Assembly: GCA_038380795.1 (NCBI GenBank)
Contig: CM076275.1
Span: 498,501 to 562,500 of the forward strand
Source of the DNA: Pyrocephalus nanus
Taxonomy: Eukaryota > Chordata > Aves > Passeriformes > Tyrannidae
Direction: 5' to 3'
Length of the DNA: 64,000 nucleotides
Positions 1 through 13,310 of this stretch are shown here, piece by piece. The translations under genes were made by a program, and so were the position numbers. The notes under the pieces are model-generated. The model saw only the letters and a list, made by a program, of their open reading frames with translations. It made no database searches and was not told the origin of the DNA. Every line of letters begins with the position of its first letter. Within the stretch, counting starts at the first letter, position 1.

Positions 1-3000
1 CACCAACCACTCATTTCTTTTACTTCTCTTTCTTGTGAATTAGATAAGTCACATTTTCTGTTGTTGATCGTATAATTGACAACTGCCTTTTGTCCAATAG
101 CACCCTGTTCCAAGTTAGACTCCTGCTGTGTGAAAAGATGAACAAGACAATCTGTCTTGTTCAACGAAGAGACTGGGATGAGGCAGAGAAATAGAATTTG
201 CCTCCCTCCCTCCCTTGGAGACTGGGGGAGATGAATACATTTGCTTTTTGGAGCCTGTTGGACATGACCAGCAGCAGTTGTTCTGGGGTGTTCTCTGCAA
301 CCCCTTGGCTGTCTCTTCTGGTCACACCCCTGAGTCCAGCCCAGCAATCCCAGCATGGCAGCACAGACCTCTGATGGCAGAGCAGGAAAGCTGGGCAGGC
401 TTTGAACAAGTCCCATGATTTCAGTCGGGAATTCCCCGCAGGAAAATGACACAATCAAATTCTTTTTAAAGAATTTGCAGGAAGAGTCAGAGACAAGCAA
501 AAAAAGAAATCTCTAAGCCATTCAAATTACTGGAGCCTGCCTTCCAAAATGTTCAAAGTAGCCTTTGAGTGGTAAAGGAGCAGAAGAGGCTTCACTGTCT
601 GTCACAGAGCTAGATGGTTTCATGAGCTGAAATAGGCTTTGGACAGACTGTTAAATCTACATTACCTTGAACTCTCAGAAAATGTTTTCTTTCTGTGGAT
701 TTGAAACTTTCAAGAATGAGAGATACTCCCTTTCTCAGCAGTTTTGAAATTCTTTGTGCCAAGGAGTTGTGTACTCTTGTATTTGTTTTCTATTTACGAA
801 ATGAAATGCTCACACTATCAAATACACAAATTTCTCTATCAGAGAGGATCAAACCATCAAATTCTAATGAGTCTGTGGTTACCAAAACAATTTGAAAATA
901 AACATAGCTGCGAAAATTAGCTGGAAAACATAACTTTGTAAGACATCTGAGCAAACTTTAAAAAGGGATAGTGATCACAAAGACAAGAAGAGAAGTTTCT
1001 TGGGAGACAAAACTATGAGAATAATAAAATGTTTACCTTATAAAAGGCTTGTCAGCAACATATGCTTTGGGCATTTAAGCAAACAAACAATTTGGAAATT
1101 TGCTGAGAAAGTGGCATGAACTGGACAACAGGCTGGAAATAAGTGAATGGCAAACTGAGAAGTGTGGTGGCAAGATTACACTTTCCAGCTGTTAATTTTA
1201 TCACCTTGTAGGATATCATTAGCACTGGGATGAAAGATGATATTTCTCAATCACTTAGGAATAACATTGCTGAAAATTAGATGTTTTGCAACAGCTGAAA
1301 ACATCTTGAAAAATGTGTTTGTTTTCTTCTTAAAACTAAGGAATTTTGAAATTAAAATAGTCTGAAGTTTCTGTGGCAAGTTGCTACAGTTGAAATACGA
1401 CAAATTTGGTGCAAAGGCTACAAGACTGCACGTGAGTCTCTGATATTTGAAGTTAAATTAATTGAAGGACCATAAAGAAACTTACTTTTAAAGCTGCCTT
1501 TAATTTGTGGGAAAGAAAATGAATTTAAAGGGTTTGTTTGCTTTTTATTTAAGTTGCTTTATTTCCCAATGAATTCATTCATTTTGTAGGTGATATATGG
1601 CAGAGATACAAGTAAAATAGTTTTATCATTGTACAATTCTGTCTAAAAGAAATGCATGCCAGATTGCTATTCCTTCATGCTCATTTTTCTGTCAAATGAC
1701 AGTGGTTACACTGTTTACCCTTTGAATGTATTTCCTCTGCCTTCCAAAATCTTCAGGGGGAATGTATGCACATATTGCTGCCTGTGCTGCTCCCCCCTGC
1801 CACTGAGAATTCCGAGTGGGGATGAGTCATCTGCTCCCAGATTGTCCTATTGGTACCTGGCAGCACAGGCAGCTCAAACTGAGAGAACACACCATGGAAA
1901 GATGCTTTTGTCCTGCTCATTCGTTCCTGTACAGAGCTGTACACAGGGAAAAGGGGATTTCTAATGGATACACAGAAGTTTGAGTTATGCACCTGCAAAC
2001 ACATATACAAACATCCATTCCTGATTTTTCATATTAAAGGCCCAAACATTTAAGCCTGTATGCACAGGAGACTGAGCCCGAGTTTGCTTTTATGTCTAGG
2101 AAAATCAAAGGTCCAAACAGTCAGAAACCATAACATTTCAAATCTCAGCTTGATTGTTAAGTGTAGTCTAGCACAAATACATCAGTAATGGAAAGAAGCT
2201 TGATTTTGGCAGATCTACTGGGCAGAAAATGAAACAAATTCTTTATTAAACATTTTGGAAGGATACAGGACAGACTGCTGTTCAGTTGTTAGTACTTGTT
2301 CCTACCTACCTGCAGGCATATAAATACCATTTCAAAGTACAGATGGAACTGGCTGAGATCACGTGTATGAATCAATACAAGGGCTGTGTGGTGTCTTGTT
2401 TTTCTCAGTGCTTTCTATGTGTGTCATAAGGATTAAAGCTTTCTGGGAAATCATTTGTGAATCATTCTGTGAAAGCTGAGGGCTCTCTAGATGCCTTTGA
2501 GGCATCTACAAATAGTCTAAACCGAACTAAAGCCAATAGGCTCCTTCCTGGCTCTACAGAGGGGAACCACCACAAACCAAACCTGGTAGGAACCACACAG
2601 GAATAAGCTATGTAACTCTCCCTTGCCCCAGCACTGGAAAGATCTTTTATTTCGCTGGCATTTTTGCCACCTGCCATTCCAGCCACCTTTCAATAGTAAC
2701 GGACAGAGGGAAGCAACAGTTTCCTTTTCTGAATTGCAGAGGGTAGGCGTCAGGGAGTGACAGCAATACTATTTAACAGGCTGTGTCATCATGTCCTTCT
2801 GCATGTTTCAGTCACCTTTTTTTAAGCACCATCACCAACAGCAAGTCATTTTGTAAGTGAATAAAAGAAGGAATGCTTTACCTTTTGAAACCTTGCTGGC
2901 TCTCCAGATGATCTCACCTATATGCTCAGATTCCCATTTTTCTTATGATGTTTCAGAAGTGTTTCAAAGACAGATCTGTTCTAAAAGAGCATGTTCTCTC

Positions 3001-6000
3001 ATATCTCAGGAGTTAAGATACAGAAAACAAAAACTAATTCACTAGGTTATGTTAACTTGGTGTAAATCATCCATTATTATTTCAATTTAAGTAATCTTTA
3101 CAGAGCCATTCAAAACTAAAGGCTGAGGCCATTCAACACTAAAGAATGAGGCTTGATGTTAATTTATCAGGAATAATGTCCTTTATTTCAGGACAGACAG
3201 AGTAGGGGAGTAGCAGGTTCTACTGCATGTTCTCTGTTTTTCTGAATCTTACATAAACTTTGCTATCTCAACTGCACTGGCAAGTGTCCAAGTCCTAACC
3301 TAGCAGGAGCAAGTTTCTCCATATGTGACTGCCAGCCCAGGACACACTGGTCCTGTGATTGTTTGGAAGTGTTTCTAGCACAGGTGGAAGGTGCAAGCTC
3401 CAAATGAGAAGGAAACCCTTCTTCAGCAGCAGCACCTGGGGTAGGAGGTCCTGGCAACTACAGACTCACTGCACCTGAACTGGTGTGAAGCTTAGTGAAT
3501 TCAACAGTGTTAATTGCTGAATAATAATGCCTGGGATTATATAATTGCAATGGTGGGGGTGATTCCTTCTTTTCAAGAAACAGGAACTGTTTGATGAGAG
3601 AGAGATGGTTTCTAGTCCAGCGTCCTTCTTCATATTTGAAGAATCAGTGAACACAGATTTTTAAGAGTTCTGCTTTTTTTGGAGGTCAGTCCTTTTCTAC
3701 ATTGCCTAGAGAGAATGCTAAGTCCAAATGCACAGTGAAAAAAAGGCCAGGAAATCTCTGCTGGCTTTCTGTTAGTTTTGTGATAGTGCCTAAATGGGTT
3801 TCTATTGAGTCCTGTAGGTGGGAGACCAGTGAGGATGTACAGAAAGGGCACAGACACATCCAATAGATTTATCTTTGATATAAAGATAAAGCTGTCTGGA
3901 TAAAAATTTGCAAGACTGCACAAGATACATAAATGAGACAAATTATTTAAGAGGTTGTAATATGCTGGTTAATAGTCTTTCCTTGAGCAAATATCTTTAG
4001 GAGTCCATATTTAGAAATCAGCCTAAAGGAACAAACCCACTTTCAAATGTGTGTTTAATGAGACTTTACCAACTTTTACCTAATGAGGTTTGTTTTATTG
4101 TAGACACTTAAGGTTAAATTTAATTTCTTTCACATAATTTTGGAATAAAGGGAATTTTCTTGTAAACTTATTTCTGACATATGGATATTTCTCTACTTGG
4201 TTTTTCTTCCAAAAGTAAGATTAAAAACCTTCAACTCATTTTAGAGCTGAGAGAAGGTGAAAAAAAGAACTTATTTAATATTCAGTGGGTTTTGTTTGTG
4301 TACTTTTATACAAGGCTGAAATACAACAGAAGTGGGAGTAGCTTGTTTTCCTCTTACTCAGTCACTTAAACCACTTTATTACCTGGATGATTTCTTACAT
4401 GACCAGAGAATCCATATTTTTCTCTTGGAATCTTATGGTTCACTTGTTTTTGGGTTGTATGTTACCTAACAAACTAATGTAGAAGTGTTCATTTATTGTA
4501 GTAGCTCTGAGTAAGATTAATATATGTTAGGTCCTGAATGCCTTAAATATATGATTTATTCTACTAAACATATTACTATTTCACTCTGGAGCAACTGTGG
4601 AATACACTGATAACCACTGTTATCCCCTCTAGCTCCACTCCTTGACTGAGATCAGGGATTGGATTTATGTCACTTCCCTGCAGATACTCACTTAAGCACT
4701 TTAGAAAAATTAATTAATCTATAGTTGTCTCTGTTTTATATATTCTCTCACAAATGGTTATATAATAGAAATCCATAATTTAAATGCAGGAGTTCCAAGG
4801 TTATGCTTGTATTTTGGTACATTTAGGAATATGCTATTAGCTGGTACTTGAACAGTGAGCAGGTGCTTGGCAGGCACAAGTTAAACCATCTTTTAAATAC
4901 TGCATACTGTCGAACACCATTTATACAAAATCTGTTGAGATAATTATCTGAAATGAAAATTTTTATTGTCCTTTTAATTGTGGCAAATAATTTTCAAGTA
5001 ATTATAACCATCAGTGTTTCCCCTGCTTTTTGCCATCTCAGGGAAAAAAAAAAAAAAGGAGCAGATGGGGAATGAAATAAGATTTCTCAAAGTATTTCCT
5101 GCTGGATTATTTGGTAATTCATTTCAGAATATTGAAATTTCTTTAACCTCCCATGTGGGAGAGTATTTGGTCCACTTGCATAAAACACCCCTTCTGACAC
5201 CTGAATCTTTGCCTCTGCTTAGATAGAGATAAGCCAGTTAAGTGTTCCTTAATTAGGTTCATTCTCAACAGCAGTTTGACATTATTAGGAAAGATTAGAT
5301 GTTTGTGTTATGGAAACAAGTAAGATGCACATTTAGTGCTCTGTTGTAGTAAAAAGATATAGAAAAATGTTTTATTCTCAACTTTTCTGACATACTGAAA
5401 ACAATACAAATGACGTTTATCACAGATTTTACCTGCAGAGTTAGCAGCTTTTTATCTCTCTCATCCTTCATATTCACCTAACCTGCATATTAGTCATAAT
5501 AATATTGAACTATACTTGTTGTTTTACATCACTTGAACACCATCAAAGTCACAGTGCTGTAAAAGATTAACTTTCCAAACATCTTGGAAAATGTAGCCTG
5601 TCTTTGTGAATCTCCTTCTGAGGTACTTCATACTCAATTTTTTTCTTACCTGTTTGCAAATATTTCAGACTATCAAATGTATGCCCTAAACTATTAATTT
5701 CTTCTGCTGCAGTTTTTATGTTGCAAATAAATCACTATATATTTACATCCGAGGTGCTGCATTTATTTCTTTTCTAGCAAAAGTTGTTGAGCCTCCCAGA
5801 GAACGTAAAACTTTCAGTGACTTCCCTGTTTTTACATCTGTAAAGGTTGTTCTTAAATGCCTTGCTAGAAAGAGGAGCTTGCTGTCTGAGGCATAAACAA
5901 TGGACAGATGTATTTGGAAGCTTGCAAATAAAGAAACACAGAGAAGGATCATGAAATCTGATCCAGAACATGGGTTCTTCTGCACAGCCCCGTGGAAGGA

Positions 6001-8652
6001 GAGGTGTAACCCAGTCCTTGGTTCTGCTGAGCAGCACGAAGGGCTGGCCGTGACCTCCTGAGTGCAGAGAGGGTCCCGAGCCCCGAGCTCGGTGCTCGAA
6101 AGAGCTGGGGGAGACTCACAATGTGGAGAGCCTAAGGCAGCACTTCATTGTGCCTCTTCAGCAGCACCACTGAAATGGATGTTCTAATAGGAATGTGACA
6201 GGCTGGGCAGTGTTACCTGGCACCGGGAGTGCTGCAGCAGGGACAGGGAAGTGTATTTTGCTATCAAGCAAAGCCACAGTTTAGCAGGTTTACCTGAATG
6301 CCTGCTATCAAACCTATGGTTTCATGGGATGGTGCCTGTCTGTTCCCAGCACATTCATCTCCTCCTGCTTCACTATTGGTAATTTTACTTTCCATAGCCT
6401 CATTCAAACTTGATAATAGTGAAATAACCCATCAAATCAAATCCATCCGAAAGTATGTAATTGGTTCACTGAAACAGTTTCTATTTCCTTCACTATTTCT
6501 TATGTTTATTAGTCCTTGTATATAATAGGTAATATATTTATATGGATCCATATAAACCTATAATCTTAATCAGCTGTTCCATCTTTCCATATATATGCCA
6601 ATATACATAAAATATAAAAGACAAAATAGTTTAGGCAGTGGACAAAAACCATTATGTTATAGGACAACTGGAAGAAAAATAACAGTTTAATGGCAGCTAT
6701 TTTTATCCTCTTTATCCTATTTCCCAGTATAATTATTTCTAGATCAGTGTCCTCCTTTTTGCATGCAGGCTTCTGTGAATATGCTGATTTTTTTTTTCCC
6801 TTTGCTCTAATGTATCCTTTCAATTTGTTTCCCCCAATTTGTATAGCTACCTTTTCTCCATTTCTCACAAAAGAATTTTTAGCATTTGAAAATGCTTAAT
6901 GCTTATATTCTTTTGTAAGCACGTTATTTTCATTTAGACATGTCAGCCCTTTCTTCCTGACAGTAATGGTATTTCTAATTGAATCTTAAGCATGCAAACA
7001 TTGCAGTTGTAGATAATAAGATAGAGATGCTGTTCCTCCCAGTTTAATCAGTGTGTTGGGTCATAGTGGCCTTAAGTCCCTCACATAAATTCAGCCTCCT
7101 AAAGTCTGAGCGCTTATGGGGGAAGGATAATGGTTCCTTTTGAAATGCCTCGAGATCTATGGGGGAAACTGATGATCAGTGGATGAATCTGTATGAATTT
7201 AAGTGACTAGAATTGTCTGTCACCAAGCTCTAAACTTGTTCCCAGGCAGCACTTACTTTAACAGAAGTGTTTGAAAAATGCTGCAGCAGTAATTTTAGAT
7301 TACCTGATGCTGTTGACTTTTTCCATCTTTTATTGTGTCCAGTGAGTTCCATCCACCTTTATATGACAGTGTCTCTCTGCACACTCATCCTTTACATCTG
7401 GGAAGCCTTCTGGTTTAGCTTAGCTGCCCCAAAATCTGAAATTATTAGTGGTGTCGTTGGTTGCATGTACTATTCTAATTTTAATATTATTAAATGTGAA
7501 CCTACAAACACATATGTTTAAGTTCACATAAGTGAAAAAACATTGATTCATGAGAAAGAACTAGCACATATGAATCTTGCCTCATGAGAAAATGACAACT
7601 GACAAGAAAATGGGAGTCTCCTAAAAGTTCAGGTCTTACTAAAATTTGGTTTTGTGTACAACTTTCTATAAAATTCCACACTTGTTATGAAGGACAAATT
7701 ACAGCAATAGCCAGATGGAAAATTTCTGCTTATAAAAAGCCCTTCTTTTTCATATCTTTTTATTAAAATAAATATTCTGAGAGAATTTTAAAGTTTTGTC
7801 TCAGCTGCAGAGAACCTCAGGCTTCTTCCCATGAGGAACATCTGGAAGCTTTGGAAGCTTTTTTGAGCCAGGTCCTCAGCAGGCACACTGTCCCCACTGT
7901 TCTTACAACAGCAGCTCTGGACAGTGGCCACTTGCCATGTCTTATTATCTGGGCATTCTCTATATATCAGGAAAACTCTGAGAGGGACGCACAAAATGTC
8001 TGTGGTTCTGGATTTTGTTGTCATTCATAAATTCAAATATCAAAACCCATTGCAAAAAGACCTTTTTCTTTTCTTCCTCGGGGGTAATTATGGCACTGCC
8101 TTCCTTGTCCTTCTTTTCTCTTATGTTCTTGCCTTACTGATTTAGGTTATTCAGCTTGCAGAAGTCTGATAATCTCAGTTTCTACAGTGCCTAATACAAG
8201 TGGCTCTTGTGGTGCTTCTGCATGACAGCCTTCATTGGCATGGTAACACTCATCTAATGAAGCTTTGAAAATTATTAATCAAATACCTCACAGTAATTGC
8301 CAGCCTTCCTCGATGATGTATTTTTTTAAATGAATGGCAGATTTAACAGCTAAATTTCAGTCAAAAATTCTTTCCGTGGGAGTATTGTTGAATGTCTGTC
8401 AATTCCAGCAGCCAAAGACTATCAAATAATCCCAGTTATCACAAGCAACTTTGGATCAACAGACAAAAATACTAGCATTTCTTCCCTAATAAAATATCTT
8501 CAGGTCTTGGTCCTCTTTGTTCTGATTAATTTCTCTTATGTCTTGAAAAACTTTTAAAAATACATAATTGCTTTACTTATTCCTTTTGCTAATATGATAT
8601 TTTAACCTTGTCTTTTGGTGTATCTGAGATGAGAAAAGAAGCAACATACTTT
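1..8652. other. Intergenic DNA, far 5' side of GABRB2; no gene seen
   Basis: AT-rich DNA with stops scattered through all frames. The longest open frames are about 100 codons, have no recognisable domain and are not bounded by convincing splice sites. Visible small items are an A14 run at 5044-5057 and a GC-richer patch at about 6036-6240 that contains the 10-bp palindrome CCGAGCTCGG (6083-6092). I see no tRNA or other structured RNA gene. Conserved regulatory elements could be present, but a single sequence cannot show them. Confidence 0.7.
3105..3150. repeat. 23-bp tandem duplication, two copies
   Basis: Two adjacent 23-bp units, 3105-3127 and 3128-3150, both begin GCCATTCAA and end TGAG. 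They match at 20 of 23 positions. This looks like a simple local duplication that has started to diverge. Confidence 0.8.
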
Positions 8653-8900
8653 CACAGAATCATAAAATAATTTTAGTTAGAAGGAACCTCTGGTGGTAAT
8701 CTGTTTTAGTCCCCTATTCAAAGGTTGGATTGAGTTTCAACATCAAATCAATTTGCTCTAAGCTCAAATCACCTCAGTTTTGAGTGTTTCCAAGGATGGA
8801 CAGCCTTTTTGGATAGTCTGTTCCAATGTTTGACTAATCTTCCAGTGAAGTTTTACTTTTATTTATCTATCTCAGATTTCTGTTCTTGCAGTTTGTATTT
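8653..8900 (-). mobile_element. Decayed CR1 LINE 3'-end fragment
   Basis: Read on the + strand, the order of blocks matches the reverse complement of the avian CR1 3' end: CACAGAATCATAAAAT, then GTTAGAAGGAACCT, then a 'GTTTCCAAGGATGGA' block, then 'TCTGTTCCAATGTTTGAC', then 'CCAGTGAAGTTTTACTT'. The element therefore lies on the - strand with its 3' terminus near 8653. It is strongly diverged and 5'-truncated, as most CR1 copies are, and carries no reverse-transcriptase coding sequence. The right edge is uncertain by tens of bases. The CR1 assignment rests on a consensus recalled from memory; it is the main evidence that the genome is avian or sauropsid. Confidence 0.8.
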
Positions 8901-9251
8901 GTTCTGTTTTCTTCATGTTTAAATTAGTGCATCAATGATGTTTACCAGAGTCTAAAGAAAGTAATTAAAATATTCTCAATGAGTAGCAAAAAACCCTATG
9001 TAGAAACGGGAGGAAAGGTGTGATTTGGGTTTGGTCTTCAAGTACTGCATCAAAAGTTCATCCCAACATCAGTGAAACTCCACCTTTCTCCCCAGCCCTG
9101 TGATGTACCTGGCACATCTGGATGCTGCCAGTCTGCATGAGGTGGCTGAAATGCCCCAAAGAACATCCCTACACAGTCAGTGTTCGACTGTTTATGAACA
9201 ACAGAGAATACCAGTCTGTGTCACAGAGTGTAGCAGAGGACATGGGAGGGG

Positions 9252-9401
9252 AATGACAGTAATGACAGAGTGGAAGGAGCCTTGTTCAGGTCCCAGTGCT
9301 CAATGACAGTAATGACAGAGTGGAAGGAGCCTTGTTCAGGTCCCAGTGCTCAATGACAGTAATGACAGAGTGGAAGGAGCCTTGTTCAGGTCCCAGTGCT
9401 C
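9252..9401. repeat. Minisatellite: 50-bp unit, three perfect copies
   Basis: The units are 9252-9301, 9302-9351 and 9352-9401, and I read them as identical. Each begins AATGACAGTAATGACAGAG, which is itself a short internal duplication, and ends with CCCAGTGCTC. Perfect identity implies recent expansion or ongoing homogenisation, so copy number is likely to vary between individuals. Open frames of about 70-130 codons through here are an artefact of the repeat and of the GC-rich flank. Confidence 0.95.
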
Positions 9402-12400
9402 CATCCCAGTGCATTTCCAGAGCATCCCCATGGAATGTGCTCTGAGGGACAGAAGGTGTTCTCAGAAACCACAGCACTAAGGCACTTCTGTTCCAGGTCT
9501 GGCCCCAGCTCTGGCAGCTGCAGATCCCTCCCAACACAGTGCAGGTCTCGCAGCTGCCCAGAGCTTGTGCTGCCTCCCTTTGCCTTGTTTTCCTGTCTCC
9601 ATCTGCTGGGAGGAAGGAGGTGGCACGGCCCTCCAGGGGCAGTGTCCCCAGGGCTGCCGTGGCAGGACACGGCACAAACTGATTTTTCTCAGCTTGTGGT
9701 CTCTTCTTAGCTCTTGCAAGTGATAAATTTGAGTTTTGTCAGAAAATACAGTCTAGGCACTGAAATTTTATTCTTGAGGGAAATGAAAGATTTTAAATTC
9801 TAAAACTGCATTAATGGGGCAGAAAGAGACTTGACAATTCAGATTAACTTTAGTTAAAGAAGACCTCCATTATGTGAGAAGGCTTAGAATTCGGAAACCT
9901 TTGCAACACAGGCCAACTCTCCTAACAAATCTCCCTTTTCCTCATTCCTGAAGCAATGACTATCCCCCCAAGAGGGAATTCCTTGGGATAAGTGAGCAAG
10001 CATTGGATGTCTGCACTGGTTTTTTTTTTGGAACTCAATAATATAGCCCCTAGAATTAACAAAATTGTCTTCTGCTTCGAAATGTTCACACAAAAAGCTA
10101 AAAATGTCTGTTTGGTTGGGGTTTTTAAAGAAAACATTCAGTCACTTCCAGAAAAGTGTTCTAGACCCAATACCTTTGGAAACTCAGTGCTGATATGAAG
10201 CTGATGAGGCAAAGTGCTTCAGAAGTGGTGGTCAGCACTGTTAAATTGTTCCATTTATAGGTGACAGGTAACCTTTTGCAAATCTGTCTACAGCTTTTCT
10301 GGGGGTTTATAAGAAAACCTACAAGCTATATGTTTTTATAAGAAAGCAGGGAGAAGGTTTTTAAAAAGCTTTTAGAGGTTTTGGGTTTTGAATTTCAGAA
10401 AGGGTAACTGGCAAACCAAAATGTAGGATCTGATATGTGATCTAATTCTTACTTTTCTTTTTGGGGTAATGCACAAGGTGATAAGGTTAATCCTCCTTTG
10501 TTTACTGTTATATAGAGAGTCTAATCCCAAATTCTTAAGGGGAGGGAGCAAGAAAAGAGGAAATCCAGATAGGTAATGCCATGTATATTCAGACTAACAA
10601 CTCAGCTTGCAAATAAAGGAAACATTTCCATATTGAATCACAATGAAACGAATAATTGGAAAATTAATAATTGTTTAGACCTATTTAAAAAATTTCTCCT
10701 TTTCTCAGGGTTCTCATCTCCAACAGAGTGTAGTAGAGTAGCTCATTTGCAAACTTATTAGCCCAGTAATACAAGTAATTTTCCAGGAAATAAGGTTGTT
10801 GGAAAGTTCAGTAGGGTATGGCCTGATTTGAAGGCCATTGAAGTGTTTCTCTTTTGAGAATATGGACTAACCCTTTATATATCATTTAGAAGTCAATTCC
10901 AAAAATTCCTATTTCCTTTTAGTGCAAACAAGCTTAAAGCCTTCTGCTTTCTTACCAGAAAAAACAGCTTTCTTGAACTTAAGCCCCCGAGTTACAGCGT
11001 AGTTAAGTGGGAATTTAAATAATATTGTACATAAATTTTTTTATCAATATCTATTGTTTGATAATTCATGAATTTGCCCTCCAAATTGCACACATAATGC
11101 TACTGCATTAAAGGAACTAAAATTAATCAGGTTATTTTGTGTGTGAGATACACAGTCCTGACTACAGGAACCTTTCACTTTTACATCTAGAGCACTGTTG
11201 TGTCTTCATAGATCCTGGGGACTAACAGCAATATTTTGAGTGCCTTCAGGCTTCAAAAATTATTAATACATTTTCCTAAATGTTTACAGTTATTTGTATG
11301 TGGAAATCAAAATTAAATATCACTCATCTCTTAGATGCCAGTTAACCATCTGTTCACATCAAAATCTACCAAAAACTCTGGCATAAGAGAAGAAAGTGTT
11401 TCTTCTCATTGAAGACTTTTTACCTCAATTAAAATATCTATACATTTGTTATCATGGGATAAGTTTCATAAATCATAACTCAAGGAAAAACTATCCCTAA
11501 AGTAATTAAATTGGAATTCTCAACTCCATAATCTTAAAAAGGTTTTGTTCAAGATTTCAATTTGATTTTTCTGATCATTACAAAATCTCCAAATTTGCTT
11601 AGAAAAAATAAGGTAAGGCTTCCCCTACTGGTCTATTTTCTTACTTTAGTAACGCAAAAAGATTAAGCTTCAGATGTTTGGTGCACGTAGTTCTCCTGCC
11701 ATTATATTTAGGACTTGTAACAAAAACTGAAGTTCCAGAGTTCCAGAACTGCAGGTCCAGTTCTTGTATCCATCAACCAGATTGCTGATGCAGAATTAGT
11801 GAGCTTGTTAATCACACCTCATTGCTCAGTGATTCACCTCTCTTGTACATCCTCCTGGGTAACACACTCGATTATATTTTTGACACCATTTCAGTCTGAA
11901 GTGTTGACTGAGTGACCACGTACAGCAGAGGCTGTTTAGCACTTTTTGTCCCAGCTTTAGTCCTTGGGCTCTAAAACAAGATCTCCATGGCTGGAGACAG
12001 AAAGTCCCAATGTGATTGGTCACAAATCAGTCACGGAGCACAAGGTGGAGGGGACTGCTGGAAAATAAAGGTTCTGCTGCATCAAATCTGTCTGACAGGA
12101 GCACATGCCCATACTTTGTTCCAATTTACAGTATCATTTTATGGGTTGAAAGAGACTTTGCACTGAGAAGTAAAGAGGGCAGTGATGGTTATGAAGCTCT
12201 GGCAGCAGGGAGGGAGGGATGCAGAAGCCATTCTTGTACGTGTCCCATAAGCCAGTCACAGCTGCCATACTCTTCTTTCAAAAAAAAACCCCAAGTCCAA
12301 TGATAAATAAATAACTTATTAGTTTTTAAATTGAATCTGAATTAAGAAATCCAGAAGTAAATTGCTCTCAGATATGTGTGTTGTGATAGTGTCACCTCTT

Positions 12401-13236
12401 CCTTTTTTCTTCTATTTTTCCCCCTGAGAACATCATTTGGTAAAACATGATCACAAGAATGTGATAATGAAATGAATGTAATCAAATCATTGCAAAAGGC
12501 ATTTTTTTAAAAAAGCAGTGAAGCTAAATGAAAACTTCATTGTGTACAATGAAGGCTATATAGTAAAATTTGAGAACATTCTGGGTTTGAATTTGAGAGG
12601 CTTCAGTGGGATATGGCTCCTGGGTTGCAAGACACTGGACTTTTTAGTCACTTCAAATAACATTTCCAAATAACCCATTGCTTCTTAACATCTCAAAGTT
12701 GGTATGATTTCCAAACAAACAAACAAACAGATCTGTAACCACTGGGCATGTTGTCCAGCAGTGCTGAAGAAGAGCAGCATTTCCTAAGGAAGCCTCTATT
12801 TAGGTGCTTTGATGGTACAGTCAGATGTTTAACAGAATTATTTAAAGGCAATTTAGACAGCAGTATCTACTTCCCACTGAATTTCACTTAGTCACTTCTG
12901 TAAATCCCATATGTATCTTCTTCATCTTTAGGCACTTTAAATATCTGGCCCAAAGGCAGCTGAAAATCCTGTTAAAGCTATAGGCAGACTTCTGTGTTCT
13001 GCTACTGAAAAAGAGCTACATTTTTAAGGCTAATCCTCAAATTAGTAGGAATTTCAATTGGAGACTGTTGTTCAATGGGGATATTAAAATTGTGTGACAT
13101 TAATTAGCATGACCTGTTAGAAACATCTGTGCATATAACTTTTCAATAACGTAATTAATTTTGTGAGAAATGTAACCACAACTGCAGTACTTTCATCAGC
13201 TTTCCTTTTTCTCATTTCTCTTTTTCTCTCTTTCAG
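9402..13236. other. Intergenic DNA; no gene seen
   Basis: The first 280 bases (about 9402-9680) are noticeably GC-richer than their surroundings and hold several overlapping short open frames on both strands. None has a recognisable domain or a plausible exon structure. The rest is ordinary AT-rich intergenic sequence. Confidence 0.65.
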
Positions 13237-13310
13237 AAATTAAACTATTCAACGTTCCTGGCTGAAGACCAATTCTAATATTTTATAAAATTAAAAAATC
13301 ATAAATCAAA
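13237..13310 (+). other. Candidate noncoding exon (splice-site pair)
   Basis: A long pyrimidine tract (about 13201-13234, almost entirely C and T) ends in TTTCAG at 13231-13236, a textbook 3' splice site. After 74 bases, the junction AAA|GTAAGT at 13308-13316 matches the 5' splice consensus nearly perfectly. All three forward frames within the 74 bases contain stops, so if it is an exon it is noncoding: either an upstream leader exon of GABRB2 about 21 kb away or part of a long noncoding RNA. Chance pairs of good splice sites occur in DNA of this length, so this is a hypothesis. Confidence 0.3.
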
